Origin: JANRKN01 sp033763435
GTDB taxonomy: Bacteria; Planctomycetota; Phycisphaerae; Phycisphaerales; UBA1924
Length of the DNA stretch: 64,000 nucleotides
Assembly: GCA_033763435.1 (NCBI GenBank)
Contig: JANRKN010000007.1
Coordinates: forward strand, 1 to 64,000
Reading direction: 5' to 3'
Below are positions 1 through 8,720 of this stretch, piece after piece. The position numbers and the translations under genes are program-made. The notes beneath the pieces were generated by a model that saw only the letters and a program-made list of their open reading frames with translations, was not told the origin of the DNA and searched no databases. Numbering within the stretch: position 1 is the first letter of the stretch; the number at the start of each line of letters is the position of its first letter.

Positions 1-463
1 CCAGCAGGTGCGTCTGCGCCGGGGCGGCTCGGGGCACGTGGTGAACCATCAGCCGGTGATCTACAACGGCTCGGGCCCGAGCGTGATGCCCCAGATGCCC
101 GGCGCGGGCATGATGATGCCCATGATGGCGGCAGCGCCCGCAGCGACGCACGCCCCGGCCCCGGCGGCGGCGCCCGCTCCGGCTCCGGCGGCGGCCCCGG
201 CAGCGCCCGCGGCTCCGGCGGTCAGCGGCAAGACGATCGACTCGCCGATGGTCGGCACCTTCTACGCCGCGCCCAACCCCGACGCCCCCGCGTTCGTCAA
301 GGTCGGTCAGAAGGTGTCCGCCGACACGGTCGTCTGCCTCATCGAGGCGATGAAGGTCTTCAACGAGATCAAGGCCGAGCAGTCGGGCACGATCGAAGCG
401 GTGCTGGTCAAGTCGGGCCAGGCGGTGGAGTTCGGGCAGAAGCTGTTTTCGATCAAGCCGTAA
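1..463 (+). CDS. accB: Biotin carboxyl carrier protein of acetyl-CoA carboxylase (5' partial)
   Basis: Carries the biotin that shuttles carboxyl groups between the biotin carboxylase and carboxyltransferase subunits in the first step of fatty acid synthesis. The reading frame is open from the left edge (frame from base 2), so the N-terminus is missing; the first visible residues (QQVRLRRGG) resemble the end of the AccB N-terminal segment. A roughly 45-residue Ala/Pro-rich linker follows, then a biotinyl/lipoyl domain with SPMVGTFY and the biotinylation motif EAMKVFNEI, whose Lys is the attachment site. Most AccB proteins read EAMKLMNEI or EAMKMMNEI, so V-F after the Lys is a variant. accC lies 94 bases downstream on the same strand, the usual accBC pairing. 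No accA or accD is visible. Confidence 0.95.
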   Translation, partial: QQVRLRRGGSGHVVNHQPVIYNGSGPSVMPQMPGAGMMMPMMAAAPAATHAPAPAAAPAPAPAAAPAAPAAPAVSGKTIDSPMVGTFYAAPNPDAPAFVKVGQKVSADTVVCLIEAMKVFNEIKAEQSGTIEAVLVKSGQAVEFGQKLFSIKP

Positions 464-503
464 GGCCTGAGAGCTGCCTGAGTACGTTCGCACCGCCTCC
501 GCG

Positions 504-519
504 CGGGCCTTCGGGCCCG
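504..519 (+). other. UUCG-capped RNA hairpin between accB and accC
   Basis: Six perfectly paired bases (CGGGCC and GGCCCG) close a TTCG loop, an especially stable tetraloop in RNA. It lies in the 94-base accB-accC gap with no T-run after it, so it is unlikely to be a terminator. It could stabilise or process the accB transcript; that role is inferred. Confidence 0.4.
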
Positions 520-557
520 GGCGCGGCCCTGAGGCCTCGGACCAGAAAGACACCACC

Positions 558-1901
558 ATGTTCAAGCGGATTCTGATCGCCAATCGCGGGGAGATCGCGC
601 TGCGGGTGATCCGCGCGTGCAAGGAAATGGGGATCGAGTCGGTCTGCGTCTACTCGACCGCCGACAAGGACGCGCCGTACCTCAAGCTCGCCGACAAGGC
701 CATCTGCATCGGCCCGGGCCCGGCGCGCGAGTCGTACCTGAACATCTCGCGGATCATCTCCGCGGCCGAGATCGCCGACGTCGACGCGATCCACCCGGGC
801 TACGGGTTCCTCTCCGAGCGCCCGGACTTTGCGCAGGCCTGCGCCGACTGCAAGATCGAGTTCATCGGCCCCACCGCCGAGGCGATGGCCAAGCTGGGCG
901 ACAAGGTCGAGTGCAAGCGCACGGCCAAGGCGAACAACGTGCCGATCTTCCCGGGCTCGGAGGGCGCGATCGACGACGAGAACGAGGCCGCGAAGATCGC
1001 CGAGAAGATCGGGTACCCGGTCATCATCAAGGCCGCGGCCGGCGGCGGCGGTCGCGGCATGCGCGTCTGCCGCAACGAGGCCGAACTGCGCGCCAACATT
1101 CAGAAGGCCTCGCAGGAAGCCGCGGCGGCCTTCGGCAACGGCGCGGTGTTCATCGAGAAGTTCCTCGAGCATGCCCGGCATGTCGAGGTGCAGGTCATCG
1201 GCGACAAGTTCGGCAACGCGATCCACCTCTTCGAGCGCGACTGCTCCATGCAGCGCCGGCACCAGAAGGTCATCGAGGAGGCTCCCGCGCCCAACGTCGA
1301 CCGCAAGAAGATCGAGCCCGTGCTCGAGGCCGCGGCGCGGCTCATCAAGGCCGCCAAGTACCACGGCGCCGCGACCGTCGAGTTCCTCATGGACGACAAG
1401 CAGAACTTCTACATGCTTGAAGTCAACACCCGCGTGCAGGTCGAGCACCCGGTGACGGAACTGGTCACCGGCATCGACATCGTGCAGACGATGATCCGCG
1501 TCTGCGCGGGCGAGAAGCTGCCGTACAAGCAGAGCGACATCCACCTCAACGGCGCCGCGATGGAGTGCCGCATCAACGCCGAGGACCCCGACCAGGGCTT
1601 CCGCCCCTCGCCCGGGCGCATCGAAACGCTCCAGGTGCCGGGGGGCATCGGCGTGCGCCTGGACACGCATGTCGTGCCCGGGTACATGGTGCCGCCGAAC
1701 TACGACTCGATGATCGGCAAGCTGCTGACGCACGCGCCCACCCGCGCCGAGTGCATGAAGCGCATGGCCCGCGCGCTCGATGAGTTCAAGGTCGGCCCGA
1801 TCAAGACCGTCATCCCCCTCCAGCGCCGGCTGATGGACGACGAGAACTTCAAGAAGGGCGGCATCGACATCCACTACCTCGAGCGCCTGCTCAAGGCCTG
1901 A
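558..1901 (+). CDS. accC: Acetyl-CoA carboxylase, biotin carboxylase subunit
   Basis: ATP-dependent carboxylation of the biotin on AccB. At 447 residues it has the full normal length. It starts MFKRILIANRGEIALR, the typical N-terminal fold, has the glycine-rich ATP-grasp loop GGGGRGMRV near residue 160, and the biotin carboxylase signature EVNTRVQVEHPVTE near residues 292-305. The C-terminal domain ends normally. It follows accB on the same strand and is closed by a hairpin terminator, so accBC appears to be a two-gene transcript. All key motifs are present and nothing is unusual. Confidence 0.98.
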   Translation: MFKRILIANRGEIALRVIRACKEMGIESVCVYSTADKDAPYLKLADKAICIGPGPARESYLNISRIISAAEIADVDAIHPGYGFLSERPDFAQACADCKIEFIGPTAEAMAKLGDKVECKRTAKANNVPIFPGSEGAIDDENEAAKIAEKIGYPVIIKAAAGGGGRGMRVCRNEAELRANIQKASQEAAAAFGNGAVFIEKFLEHARHVEVQVIGDKFGNAIHLFERDCSMQRRHQKVIEEAPAPNVDRKKIEPVLEAAARLIKAAKYHGAATVEFLMDDKQNFYMLEVNTRVQVEHPVTELVTGIDIVQTMIRVCAGEKLPYKQSDIHLNGAAMECRINAEDPDQGFRPSPGRIETLQVPGGIGVRLDTHVVPGYMVPPNYDSMIGKLLTHAPTRAECMKRMARALDEFKVGPIKTVIPLQRRLMDDENFKKGGIDIHYLERLLKA

Positions 1902-1944
1902 GCCGCACGGCCGCTCGCGAAGTCACTCTCACCGACCCGCACCC

Positions 1945-1969
1945 ACCCGCACACACGTGCGGGTTTTTC
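1945..1969 (+). terminator. Rho-independent terminator after accC
   Basis: An 8-bp perfect stem (ACCCGCAC with GTGCGGGT) with a 4-base ACAC loop is followed directly by a run of T. It lies 44 bases after the accC stop and closes the accBC transcript. Confidence 0.8.
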
Positions 1970-2168
1970 GTTGGTCGGCCCGGCGGGGCGTGTTCTCGGA
2001 CGGGTAGGTCTGTGCGGTCTGTGCGGGCCTGACCGGGAATCGGGGGTGAGCGGATGGGGGAAGTTGGGCAAGGGCGCGGGGCGGATGGGGAGCGGGCGTG
2101 GATAGTCCGATGTGACGGGGCGAGCCTGCGCGGTGGGCGCGGGCGGGCTTTGTCGATCGGAGGGCGCC

Positions 2169-3224
2169 GTGGACTTGGATGCGGTTCTGAAGCACGCGTT
2201 TGAGAAGGATGCGTCGGACATTCACCTCGTCGCGGGGCAGCCCCCGATGATGCGGGTGCACCAGGTGATCGCGGCGATGCCGTTCCCGAACCTGACGCCC
2301 GAGGACTGCCGGGGCTTTGTGACGAAGATGGCGCCCAAGGGCTCGGTCGAGATCTTCGATCGCAACCAGGACGCGGACTTCTCGTACGAGCTGGCGGGCA
2401 TCGCGCGCTACCGCGTGAACGCGCACATGCAGCGCGGCCAGGTCGGCATCGCGATGCGAACGATCAAGAGCAAGGTCCCGCCGCTGGCGAAGCTGAACCT
2501 TCCCGAGGTCATCGGCCGGCTCACGTACCTGCCCCGCGGCCTCGTGCTCGTCACGGGCGACACCGGCTCGGGCAAGTCGACGACGCTCGCGGCCATGATC
2601 CAGATGATGAACGAGCGCTACGCCAAGCACATCCTCACGCTCGAGGACCCCGTCGAGTACTCGTTCAAGAGCGACAAGTGCCTGATCGAGCAGCGTGAGC
2701 TGGGCCAGGACATGCCCACGTTCTCGTCGGGCCTCAAGCACGCGCTGCGCCAGGACCCGGACATCATCCTCGTCGGCGAAATGCGCGACCTTGAGACGAC
2801 GGCGCTGGCGATCAGCGCGGCCGAGACGGGCCACCTGGTGCTCAGCACGCTGCACACCGTGAGCGCCGCGCAGACGGTGGAGCGCATCGTCGACATGTAC
2901 CCGGCGAACCAGCAGAACCAGATCCGCGCGATGCTCGCGACGACGCTGCAGGCGGTGGTCTGCCAGTCGCTGTTCAGCCGCGTGGACCGTCCGGGCATGG
3001 TGCCGGCGGTCGAGGTGCTGCTGTGCACGCCCGCGGTGCGGAACCTGATCCGCGAGAACCGCACGTTCGAGATCCCCAACGTGATCGAGACGAGCCGGGC
3101 GATCGGCATGGTCTCGCGCGATGCGTCGATCGCCGAGCTGTACTTCAACGGGATGATCTCGCGCGACGACGCGATCGCCGCCGCGACGCACCCCGACAAG
3201 CTCGAGCGTCAGCTGGCGGCCTGA
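2169..3224 (+). CDS. pilT: Type IV pilus retraction ATPase PilT
   Basis: Hexameric cytoplasmic ATPase that depolymerises type IV pili. The GTG at 2169 is preferred because GGAGG lies just upstream (2159-2163) and the protein then begins VDLDAVLKHAFEKDASDIHLVAG, a normal PilT N-terminus; upstream in-frame sequence is not conserved. The product is 351 residues. Walker A GDTGSGKST is near residue 130, Walker B with GEMRDLET near 200, the His-box STLHT follows, and the PilT-specific motif (A)VRNLIRE is near 286, which separates it from the extension ATPase PilB. It opens a run of pilus genes (PilC and three prepilin-like proteins). No pilB or major pilin is in the window. Confidence 0.95.
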   Translation: MDLDAVLKHAFEKDASDIHLVAGQPPMMRVHQVIAAMPFPNLTPEDCRGFVTKMAPKGSVEIFDRNQDADFSYELAGIARYRVNAHMQRGQVGIAMRTIKSKVPPLAKLNLPEVIGRLTYLPRGLVLVTGDTGSGKSTTLAAMIQMMNERYAKHILTLEDPVEYSFKSDKCLIEQRELGQDMPTFSSGLKHALRQDPDIILVGEMRDLETTALAISAAETGHLVLSTLHTVSAAQTVERIVDMYPANQQNQIRAMLATTLQAVVCQSLFSRVDRPGMVPAVEVLLCTPAVRNLIRENRTFEIPNVIETSRAIGMVSRDASIAELYFNGMISRDDAIAAATHPDKLERQLAA

Positions 3225-3259
3225 GTGCTTTGCAGAACGCACGCGGAGAGACGTGAACC

Positions 3260-4486
3260 ATGCCGAACTACCGCTACACGGTGAAGAACGCGCAGGGCCA
3301 GGCCCAGACGGGCATGGTGACCGCCGACTCGGTCGCGACCGCGGCCGCGGTGCTCCGCAACCAGGGCCTGCACGTGATCGGGCTCGTGCCCGCGGCGGCG
3401 GCGGCCGAGGCCTCGGGCCTGGTCGGGCTCATCAAGCAGCTCAACGCGGGCACGCCCAGCCAGAAGCACGTGCTGGACTTCACGACGCAGCTGGCGGTCA
3501 TGATCCGCGCGGGTATCAACCTGCGCGCCGCGCTTGAGGGCATCGCCGAGCAGACCACGCACGTCGCCTTCCGCAAGGTGATCTTCCAGCTCAAGACCGA
3601 CGTCGAGGGCGGTAAGCAGTTCTCCGAGGCGCTCGCGAAGCACCCCAAGCTCTTCAACCCGCTCTACCTCAACATGGTCCGCGCGTCGGAGATGTCGGGC
3701 CAGTTCGCCAAGATGCTCGACCGCATCGCCGGCTACACCGCCCAGCAGCTCGAGACCCGGAAGATGGTCGTGGGCGCGGCGATCTACCCCGGCATCATCG
3801 GCACCCTGGCCGTGGGCGTCACGGTCTTCCTGCTCACCTTCGTGCTCCCCAAGTTCTACGCGGTCTTCGAGGGCAAGGAAGACGTCCTGCCCTGGGCGAC
3901 CAAGTTCCTCATGGGCGTCTCCAAGTTCATGGTCGCGCAGTGGCCCCTGCTGCTGGGCATGATCGCGCTCGTCGGCGGCGCGATCTGGGCGTTCAAGCGC
4001 ACCGAGCTCGGCACCTTCTGGTTCGACAAGATGAAGCTCACCATCCCGCTCCTGCGCGCGATGTTCAAGTCGCTGTACATCTCGCGCTCGCTGCAGACCA
4101 TGGGCCAGCTCATCAACGCCGGCGTCCCGATGCTCGACACGCTGGCGATCACGGGCGACGTCGCGGGCAACGTCATGTTCCGCGGCCTCTGGCGCAAGGT
4201 GCACACGAACGTCAAGCAAGGTAAGAAGATCACCCAGGCGCTCGCCAAGGACGACACGCTCCCGCGCGCCGTGGTGCAGATGATCTCCGCCGGCGAAGAG
4301 TCCGGTAAGCTCGGCGAAGTGCTCGACGAGATCTCCGCGTTCTACGCCAAGCAGCTCAAGGACAACATCAAGGCGGTTACCGGCATGATCGAGCCCATCA
4401 TGATCCTCATGATGGGCACAGTCGTCGGATTCATCGCCATGGCGATCATCTTGCCCATCTTCAAGATGAGCCAGATCGTCAAGTAA
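3260..4486 (+). CDS. pilC: Type IV pilus inner-membrane platform protein PilC (GspF family)
   Basis: Polytopic inner-membrane platform on which PilB and PilT act. At 408 residues it has the normal length, with two GspF repeats (about 75-200 and 275-400). The characteristic stretch FTTQLAVMIRAGINLRAALE is present, and membrane segments lie near 175-200, 225-245 and 375-400. It lies 35 bases after pilT and its TAA overlaps the next start (TAATG at 4484-4488), pointing to translational coupling with the prepilins downstream. Confidence 0.95.
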   Translation: MPNYRYTVKNAQGQAQTGMVTADSVATAAAVLRNQGLHVIGLVPAAAAAEASGLVGLIKQLNAGTPSQKHVLDFTTQLAVMIRAGINLRAALEGIAEQTTHVAFRKVIFQLKTDVEGGKQFSEALAKHPKLFNPLYLNMVRASEMSGQFAKMLDRIAGYTAQQLETRKMVVGAAIYPGIIGTLAVGVTVFLLTFVLPKFYAVFEGKEDVLPWATKFLMGVSKFMVAQWPLLLGMIALVGGAIWAFKRTELGTFWFDKMKLTIPLLRAMFKSLYISRSLQTMGQLINAGVPMLDTLAITGDVAGNVMFRGLWRKVHTNVKQGKKITQALAKDDTLPRAVVQMISAGEESGKLGEVLDEISAFYAKQLKDNIKAVTGMIEPIMILMMGTVVGFIAMAIILPIFKMSQIVK

Positions 4487-5205
4487 TGGATGCTGGAGGC
4501 ATGATGCGCGGGCTCGGCACAACTTCGGCGCGTCGGGTTCTCGGTCGCGCGGGCGCCGGGGGCACCCGGGCGGGCTTCACGCTCCTGGAAACCATGATGG
4601 CGCTGGTCATCATCGGCGTGGGCGTGCTCGCGTTCGTCGAGGCGCAGAAGTCGTTCATCCAGGCCAACAGCTGGTCGAGTCAGGCCGCGACGGGGCAACT
4701 GCTCGCCAACGAGATCCGCGAGCGCATGCGCCGGCTGCCGCGCCACGACCCCGTTCTGGGACTGTTCCTGCAGGCGGGGGCCAACAGCTCGTCGTCGACG
4801 CTCGTGGGCTGGGGCCGCGAGACGCAGGGGCAGACCGTCGAAGACCTCAACGACGTGGACGACTTTGACGGGCTGACCTTCGGCGTCGCGGGGCAGTATC
4901 CGGGCCCGATCAACGCCTTCGGCGAGCTGATCCCCGAGACCAACCCCGACGGCACGCCCGTCGAGGACGCCGAGGGCAACCCGGTGTCGATGCGCGGCTG
5001 GACGCAGACCGTCCGCGTCGACAAGGTCGAGCCGTACAACTTCTCGACGGTGCGCGACCGCGCGTACGTGCAGGCCGCGACGAGCTCCGTGCCTGGTCGC
5101 GGGGTCGATCAGTTCCCGCTCCGCGTGACGGTGATCGTGAGCTTCCAGGGCCCGCTTGACGTGCAGCCCCAGGAAGTGACGCGCCTGGTCTGGATCCAAC
5201 CATGA
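4486..5205 (+). CDS. PilV-like minor prepilin
   Basis: 239-residue protein with a class III (prepilin) signal. A basic leader ends in G, followed by FTLLETMMALVIIGVGVLAF, with the +5 Glu expected by the PilD peptidase and N-methylase (cleavage between about residues 30 and 31). LLETMMAL is typical of PilV/GspI-like minor pilins. The leader is long; an ATG at 4501 would shorten it. The body has no domain I recognise. It overlaps pilC by one base and the next gene by four (ATGA), so it belongs to the pilus operon. Likely a minor pilin that primes or decorates the fibre. Confidence 0.8.
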   Translation: MDAGGMMRGLGTTSARRVLGRAGAGGTRAGFTLLETMMALVIIGVGVLAFVEAQKSFIQANSWSSQAATGQLLANEIRERMRRLPRHDPVLGLFLQAGANSSSSTLVGWGRETQGQTVEDLNDVDDFDGLTFGVAGQYPGPINAFGELIPETNPDGTPVEDAEGNPVSMRGWTQTVRVDKVEPYNFSTVRDRAYVQAATSSVPGRGVDQFPLRVTVIVSFQGPLDVQPQEVTRLVWIQP

Positions 5206-8072
5206 TGACTCCCACCGTTCGATCCATGCGAGGGGTGTGGTCGCGCCGGGTGCGCAAGCTGTTTGCCACGCGCCGGCGCGCGGTCGCCAGCGTGCTGTCG
5301 ATGATGTTCCTGATCCTGTTCGGCTCGCTCGCGACGGCGATGGCGATCTCTTCCCGCGGCAACATCCGCACCGCCGCGACGCACGTTCACGTGCAGCGCG
5401 CGATGGCCGCCGCGGAAACGGGGCTGGTTGTCGCTCAGTCGCGCCTGCAGGAAGCCACCGCCCGCTTCGTCGTCGATCGGTCGGACATGAACGGGACGTA
5501 CGTCTCGAATCTCTGGCGCGGCACCGCGAGCGGCACGATCACCGTGCTGCCCTCGCCTTCGGGGATCAATGAATCGGGCCGGCCCGCGGGCATCGCCGCG
5601 GCGGTCTTCAACGCCCACGCTGCCGAGTCCAACCGCATCACCGCGGCGGGCATCGCCGAGCCCGTGATGGGTCAGGCGCCCTCGGGCACGGACCTGAGCG
5701 TCTTTGCTCGCGAGGGATGGATCTTCACGCCCGTCATCGGCGTCGAGTCGCGCCCCGAGGGGGACACGCCCCCGCCCGGGTACACGATCACCTACGCGCC
5801 GCTGGCCAACGGCACGGACGTGCGCGTGATCGTCACGGGCTTTGACTTTGACTATCAGCGCGGCTCGAGCGAGCCGATCGCGCGGACGGTCTCGCAGGAC
5901 TTCCGCATCTCCAAGCGCATCCGCCGCGTGGTCGTCAGCCCGACCAAGGTGATGCTCGGCAAGAACGTGAACGTCGTGGGCGACGTGGCCGCGCGATTCA
6001 CCGACGTGACGCGCCCGATGGGCGATCCGCTCATCATGCGCTCGGACTTCTTCGGGCTCGACTCACCTCTGGACGCCAAGCTCAACGACTTGTTCGCGGC
6101 GATCTCGACCAGCGACGTCGACGGCGACAACCGCCTGCGCATCGGTCACCCGGTCGAGGGCGCCTCGATCCCCAGCAACTCGCGCGACTACAACGGCGAC
6201 GGCCGCGCCGACGAGGCCTTTCAGGACGCAACCGGCGACGGCTTCGTGGACGAGTTCGATGTCTTCATCCGTCACTTTGACACCGACAGCGACTCGCGCG
6301 TCAGCGCCGCGGAGTTCACGCGCGGCGGCAACCTGATCGACGGCGAGCTCTTCCGCCTCATCGACAGCGCCAACCCCGACCGCAACCGCAACGGGCTCTT
6401 CGGCTTCCGCGACGACAACCGCAACGGGCGTCGCGAGGACACCGAGCCGTTCCTGGATCTTGATCCGCGCAACAGCACCGCTCGCGACAACGTGCTGGGC
6501 TATCTCGACAACGTCGTCGACCGCCGCGACCAGTACGCGAAGGTCCGCGGGCGCCTGCTCTTCCGCTCGACCGAAGCCGCCTGGCGCAGCGCTCAGCCCA
6601 CGTACAACGCGCGCCTTCAGGGCCCGGTGAACACGGGCGGCACGGGCTCAGCGCGCGGCTTCGGGCTCGGCGACGACGCGCTGATGAACCCCGACCCGAC
6701 CGCCCTCGCGGGAGCCACGGCCGACCTTCAGAACGCCAGCAACGGGCAGGGCTTCTGGGATCAGGTCGCCTCGCAGCTGGGCGTCGGCGTCAACACCCTC
6801 ACCACCTACAACGAGACCAAGCCCGCCACCAGCACACTCCCGCGCTATCAGCGCGTCGATGCCGACAACAACAACGACGGCCTGCCCGACAACTGGGCCA
6901 GCGCCTTCTTCGAGCCCTCGCCCGTCGACAGCCCTAACTACTCCGACTGGTACTACCGCCCCGTCTTCCAGAACATGACCTTCCGCGACGTTCAGATCCC
7001 CGTCGGACTCAACGCGCTCTTCCGCAACTGCACCTTCGTCGGCGTCACCTGGGTCCGCACCACCACCAGCAACACCCACGTGCTCTGGGGCGAGTACGGC
7101 AAGATGCAACTCGGCTCCGACGGCAAGCCCCGTCCCTACCCGCCCCGCTTCGTCTACGGCGACGACGGCTCCGAAACCAGCTACCCCACCATGCTCCCCT
7201 CCTCCGCCCGTCCGCCCAACCAGATGATCCTCATGGTCCAGAACTCGTTCAGCCCTCTGGACAAGGCCGACATCCCCGCCAATCAGGTCGCTTCCACCAA
7301 CGGCTACAACAACCTGCCCGACCCGCTGATCGTCAACGGCCGGCGCGTCGTCGACACCAAGCTCGTCTCCAACAACGTCCGCTTCCACGACTGCCTCTTC
7401 GTCGGCTCGATCGTCTCGGACACGCCCACCAACTACGTCCAGGCCCGCAACAAGCTCCAGTTCACGGGCTCGACCCGCTTCACCGACACGCACCCCACCC
7501 AGCCCGACAACTCGGCCCTGAACCCCGATAGCTCTGACCGCGACGTCATCGCCCGCTCGTCGATGATGCTCCCGCAGATGTCCGTCGACCTGGGCACCTT
7601 CAACTCGCCCCCCACGCAGAGCGTCGAGCTCAAGGGCGTGATCATCGCGGGCGTCATCGATATCCGCGGCAACACCACCCTCGACGGCGCGCTGGTCATG
7701 ACCTTCAACCCCGTCCTGGGCCAGTACCCGCTCGTCGACGTGCTGGGCAACCCGATCGGCAACCCCGCGAACTTCAACGCCTCGATCGGCTACTTCGGCC
7801 CCGCCGACGGCGACGCCGAGAGCCTTGATCCCAACACGCTGCCGATCGTCGCGGGCCAGCGCGTCGTGGGCTGGGACACCACCGTCCCGCCCGACGGCAT
7901 CCCCGACGTGCCCAGCTCGCAGGCCCAGCCCCCCGGCTCGGTCGCGGTCCCCTTCAACGGCTACGGGCGCATCAATCTCCGCTCCAACCCGGACATGCTG
8001 CTGCCCAACGGGCTCTCGCTGCCGCTCGAGGCGACGCCCCTGCCTGCCACCTACCGCGAGGGCCGGATGTGA
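5202..8072 (+). CDS. Large PilX-like pilus assembly protein with calcium-loop motifs
   Basis: 956 residues. The N-terminus resembles PilX: basic residues, a hydrophobic segment at about 30-50 (VLSMMFLILFGSLATAMAI), then a helix with AMAAAETGLVVAQSRLQE, the pattern that follows the membrane segment in PilX-type minor pilins. PilX proteins are usually under 250 residues, so about 700 residues are extra. Residues about 300-430 hold at least five Asp/Asn-rich loops of the DxDxDxR/G kind (DVDGDNRLRI, DYNGDGRADE, DATGDGFVDEFD, DTDSDSRVSAAEF, DDNRNGRRED), and another (DADNNNDGLPD) lies near 555. These resemble EF-hand, dockerin or thrombospondin-3 calcium loops. The C-terminal third contains VELKGVIIAGVIDIRGNTTLDGALVM, a beta-rich pattern. 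Overlaps at both ends (ATGA before, TGATG after) put it inside the pilus operon. A calcium-responsive tip or adhesin subunit, comparable to PilY1, is an inference. Confidence 0.75.
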   Translation: MMTPTVRSMRGVWSRRVRKLFATRRRAVASVLSMMFLILFGSLATAMAISSRGNIRTAATHVHVQRAMAAAETGLVVAQSRLQEATARFVVDRSDMNGTYVSNLWRGTASGTITVLPSPSGINESGRPAGIAAAVFNAHAAESNRITAAGIAEPVMGQAPSGTDLSVFAREGWIFTPVIGVESRPEGDTPPPGYTITYAPLANGTDVRVIVTGFDFDYQRGSSEPIARTVSQDFRISKRIRRVVVSPTKVMLGKNVNVVGDVAARFTDVTRPMGDPLIMRSDFFGLDSPLDAKLNDLFAAISTSDVDGDNRLRIGHPVEGASIPSNSRDYNGDGRADEAFQDATGDGFVDEFDVFIRHFDTDSDSRVSAAEFTRGGNLIDGELFRLIDSANPDRNRNGLFGFRDDNRNGRREDTEPFLDLDPRNSTARDNVLGYLDNVVDRRDQYAKVRGRLLFRSTEAAWRSAQPTYNARLQGPVNTGGTGSARGFGLGDDALMNPDPTALAGATADLQNASNGQGFWDQVASQLGVGVNTLTTYNETKPATSTLPRYQRVDADNNNDGLPDNWASAFFEPSPVDSPNYSDWYYRPVFQNMTFRDVQIPVGLNALFRNCTFVGVTWVRTTTSNTHVLWGEYGKMQLGSDGKPRPYPPRFVYGDDGSETSYPTMLPSSARPPNQMILMVQNSFSPLDKADIPANQVASTNGYNNLPDPLIVNGRRVVDTKLVSNNVRFHDCLFVGSIVSDTPTNYVQARNKLQFTGSTRFTDTHPTQPDNSALNPDSSDRDVIARSSMMLPQMSVDLGTFNSPPTQSVELKGVIIAGVIDIRGNTTLDGALVMTFNPVLGQYPLVDVLGNPIGNPANFNASIGYFGPADGDAESLDPNTLPIVAGQRVVGWDTTVPPDGIPDVPSSQAQPPGSVAVPFNGYGRINLRSNPDMLLPNGLSLPLEATPLPATYREGRM

Positions 8073-8707
8073 TGCGCACCCACCTTCTCCATCGTCGTCT
8101 CCGGCGCCCCTCGGGCTTCTCGCTGATCGAGATGCTCGTCGCGCTCGCGATCAGCGGGCTGATGCTCACGGCCGCGATGGTCGCCCTCGACTCCTCGTTC
8201 AAGGGCTACAAGATCACGACCGACTCGGCCTCGACGCACGTCGTCTCGCGGCTGGTGATGACGCGCCTGAGCTCGATGATCCGCACGGGCACCGAGTTCG
8301 CCCCGTTCCCCGAGGACGTCTTTGACATGGGCACCAACCCGGTCCGAGACTCGGAATGGATCGAGTTCGTGAGCCAGGAGAACGAAGCAGCCGGCACGCG
8401 GCGCGTGATCCGACTCGAGTCGCGCGCGGTCACGTCCGCGGACCCCGCGATCGGGCCCCGTCAGCTTTGGTACGTGCAGATGGACTTTGTCAACGGCCAA
8501 CTCAACGCGCAGGTCGAGCGCCCGCTGATCACCAACCTCGAACGCGCGGCATTCACGCTCGAATACGAGCCGGGCCCGCGCCTGCGCCGCGCCACCATCG
8601 ACCTGACCATCCGCCCCAACGATGCCCAGGCCGCGGCGTTTCACTCGAACACCGAGGCCAACACCATCCGCCTGGTTTCCACCGTCATCCCGCGCCGGCT
8701 GGACTAA
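8072..8707 (+). CDS. PilW-like minor prepilin
   Basis: 211 residues when started at the ATG that shares one base with the preceding TGA; a GTG at 8069 is also possible. Class III signal: a basic leader ending SG, then FSLIEMLVALAISGLMLTAA, with cleavage at about 15/16 and Glu at +5. A PilW/GspJ-like pattern follows (ALDSSFKGYKITTDSASTHVVSRLVMTRLSSMIRTG). It is the last gene of the pilus run and stops 13 bases from the convergent NAD(P)HX dehydratase gene. Probably one of the priming minor pilins, together with the PilV-like and PilX-like products. Confidence 0.8.
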   Translation: MRTHLLHRRLRRPSGFSLIEMLVALAISGLMLTAAMVALDSSFKGYKITTDSASTHVVSRLVMTRLSSMIRTGTEFAPFPEDVFDMGTNPVRDSEWIEFVSQENEAAGTRRVIRLESRAVTSADPAIGPRQLWYVQMDFVNGQLNAQVERPLITNLERAAFTLEYEPGPRLRRATIDLTIRPNDAQAAAFHSNTEANTIRLVSTVIPRRLD

Positions 8708-8720
8708 GCCTCGACCCGGC

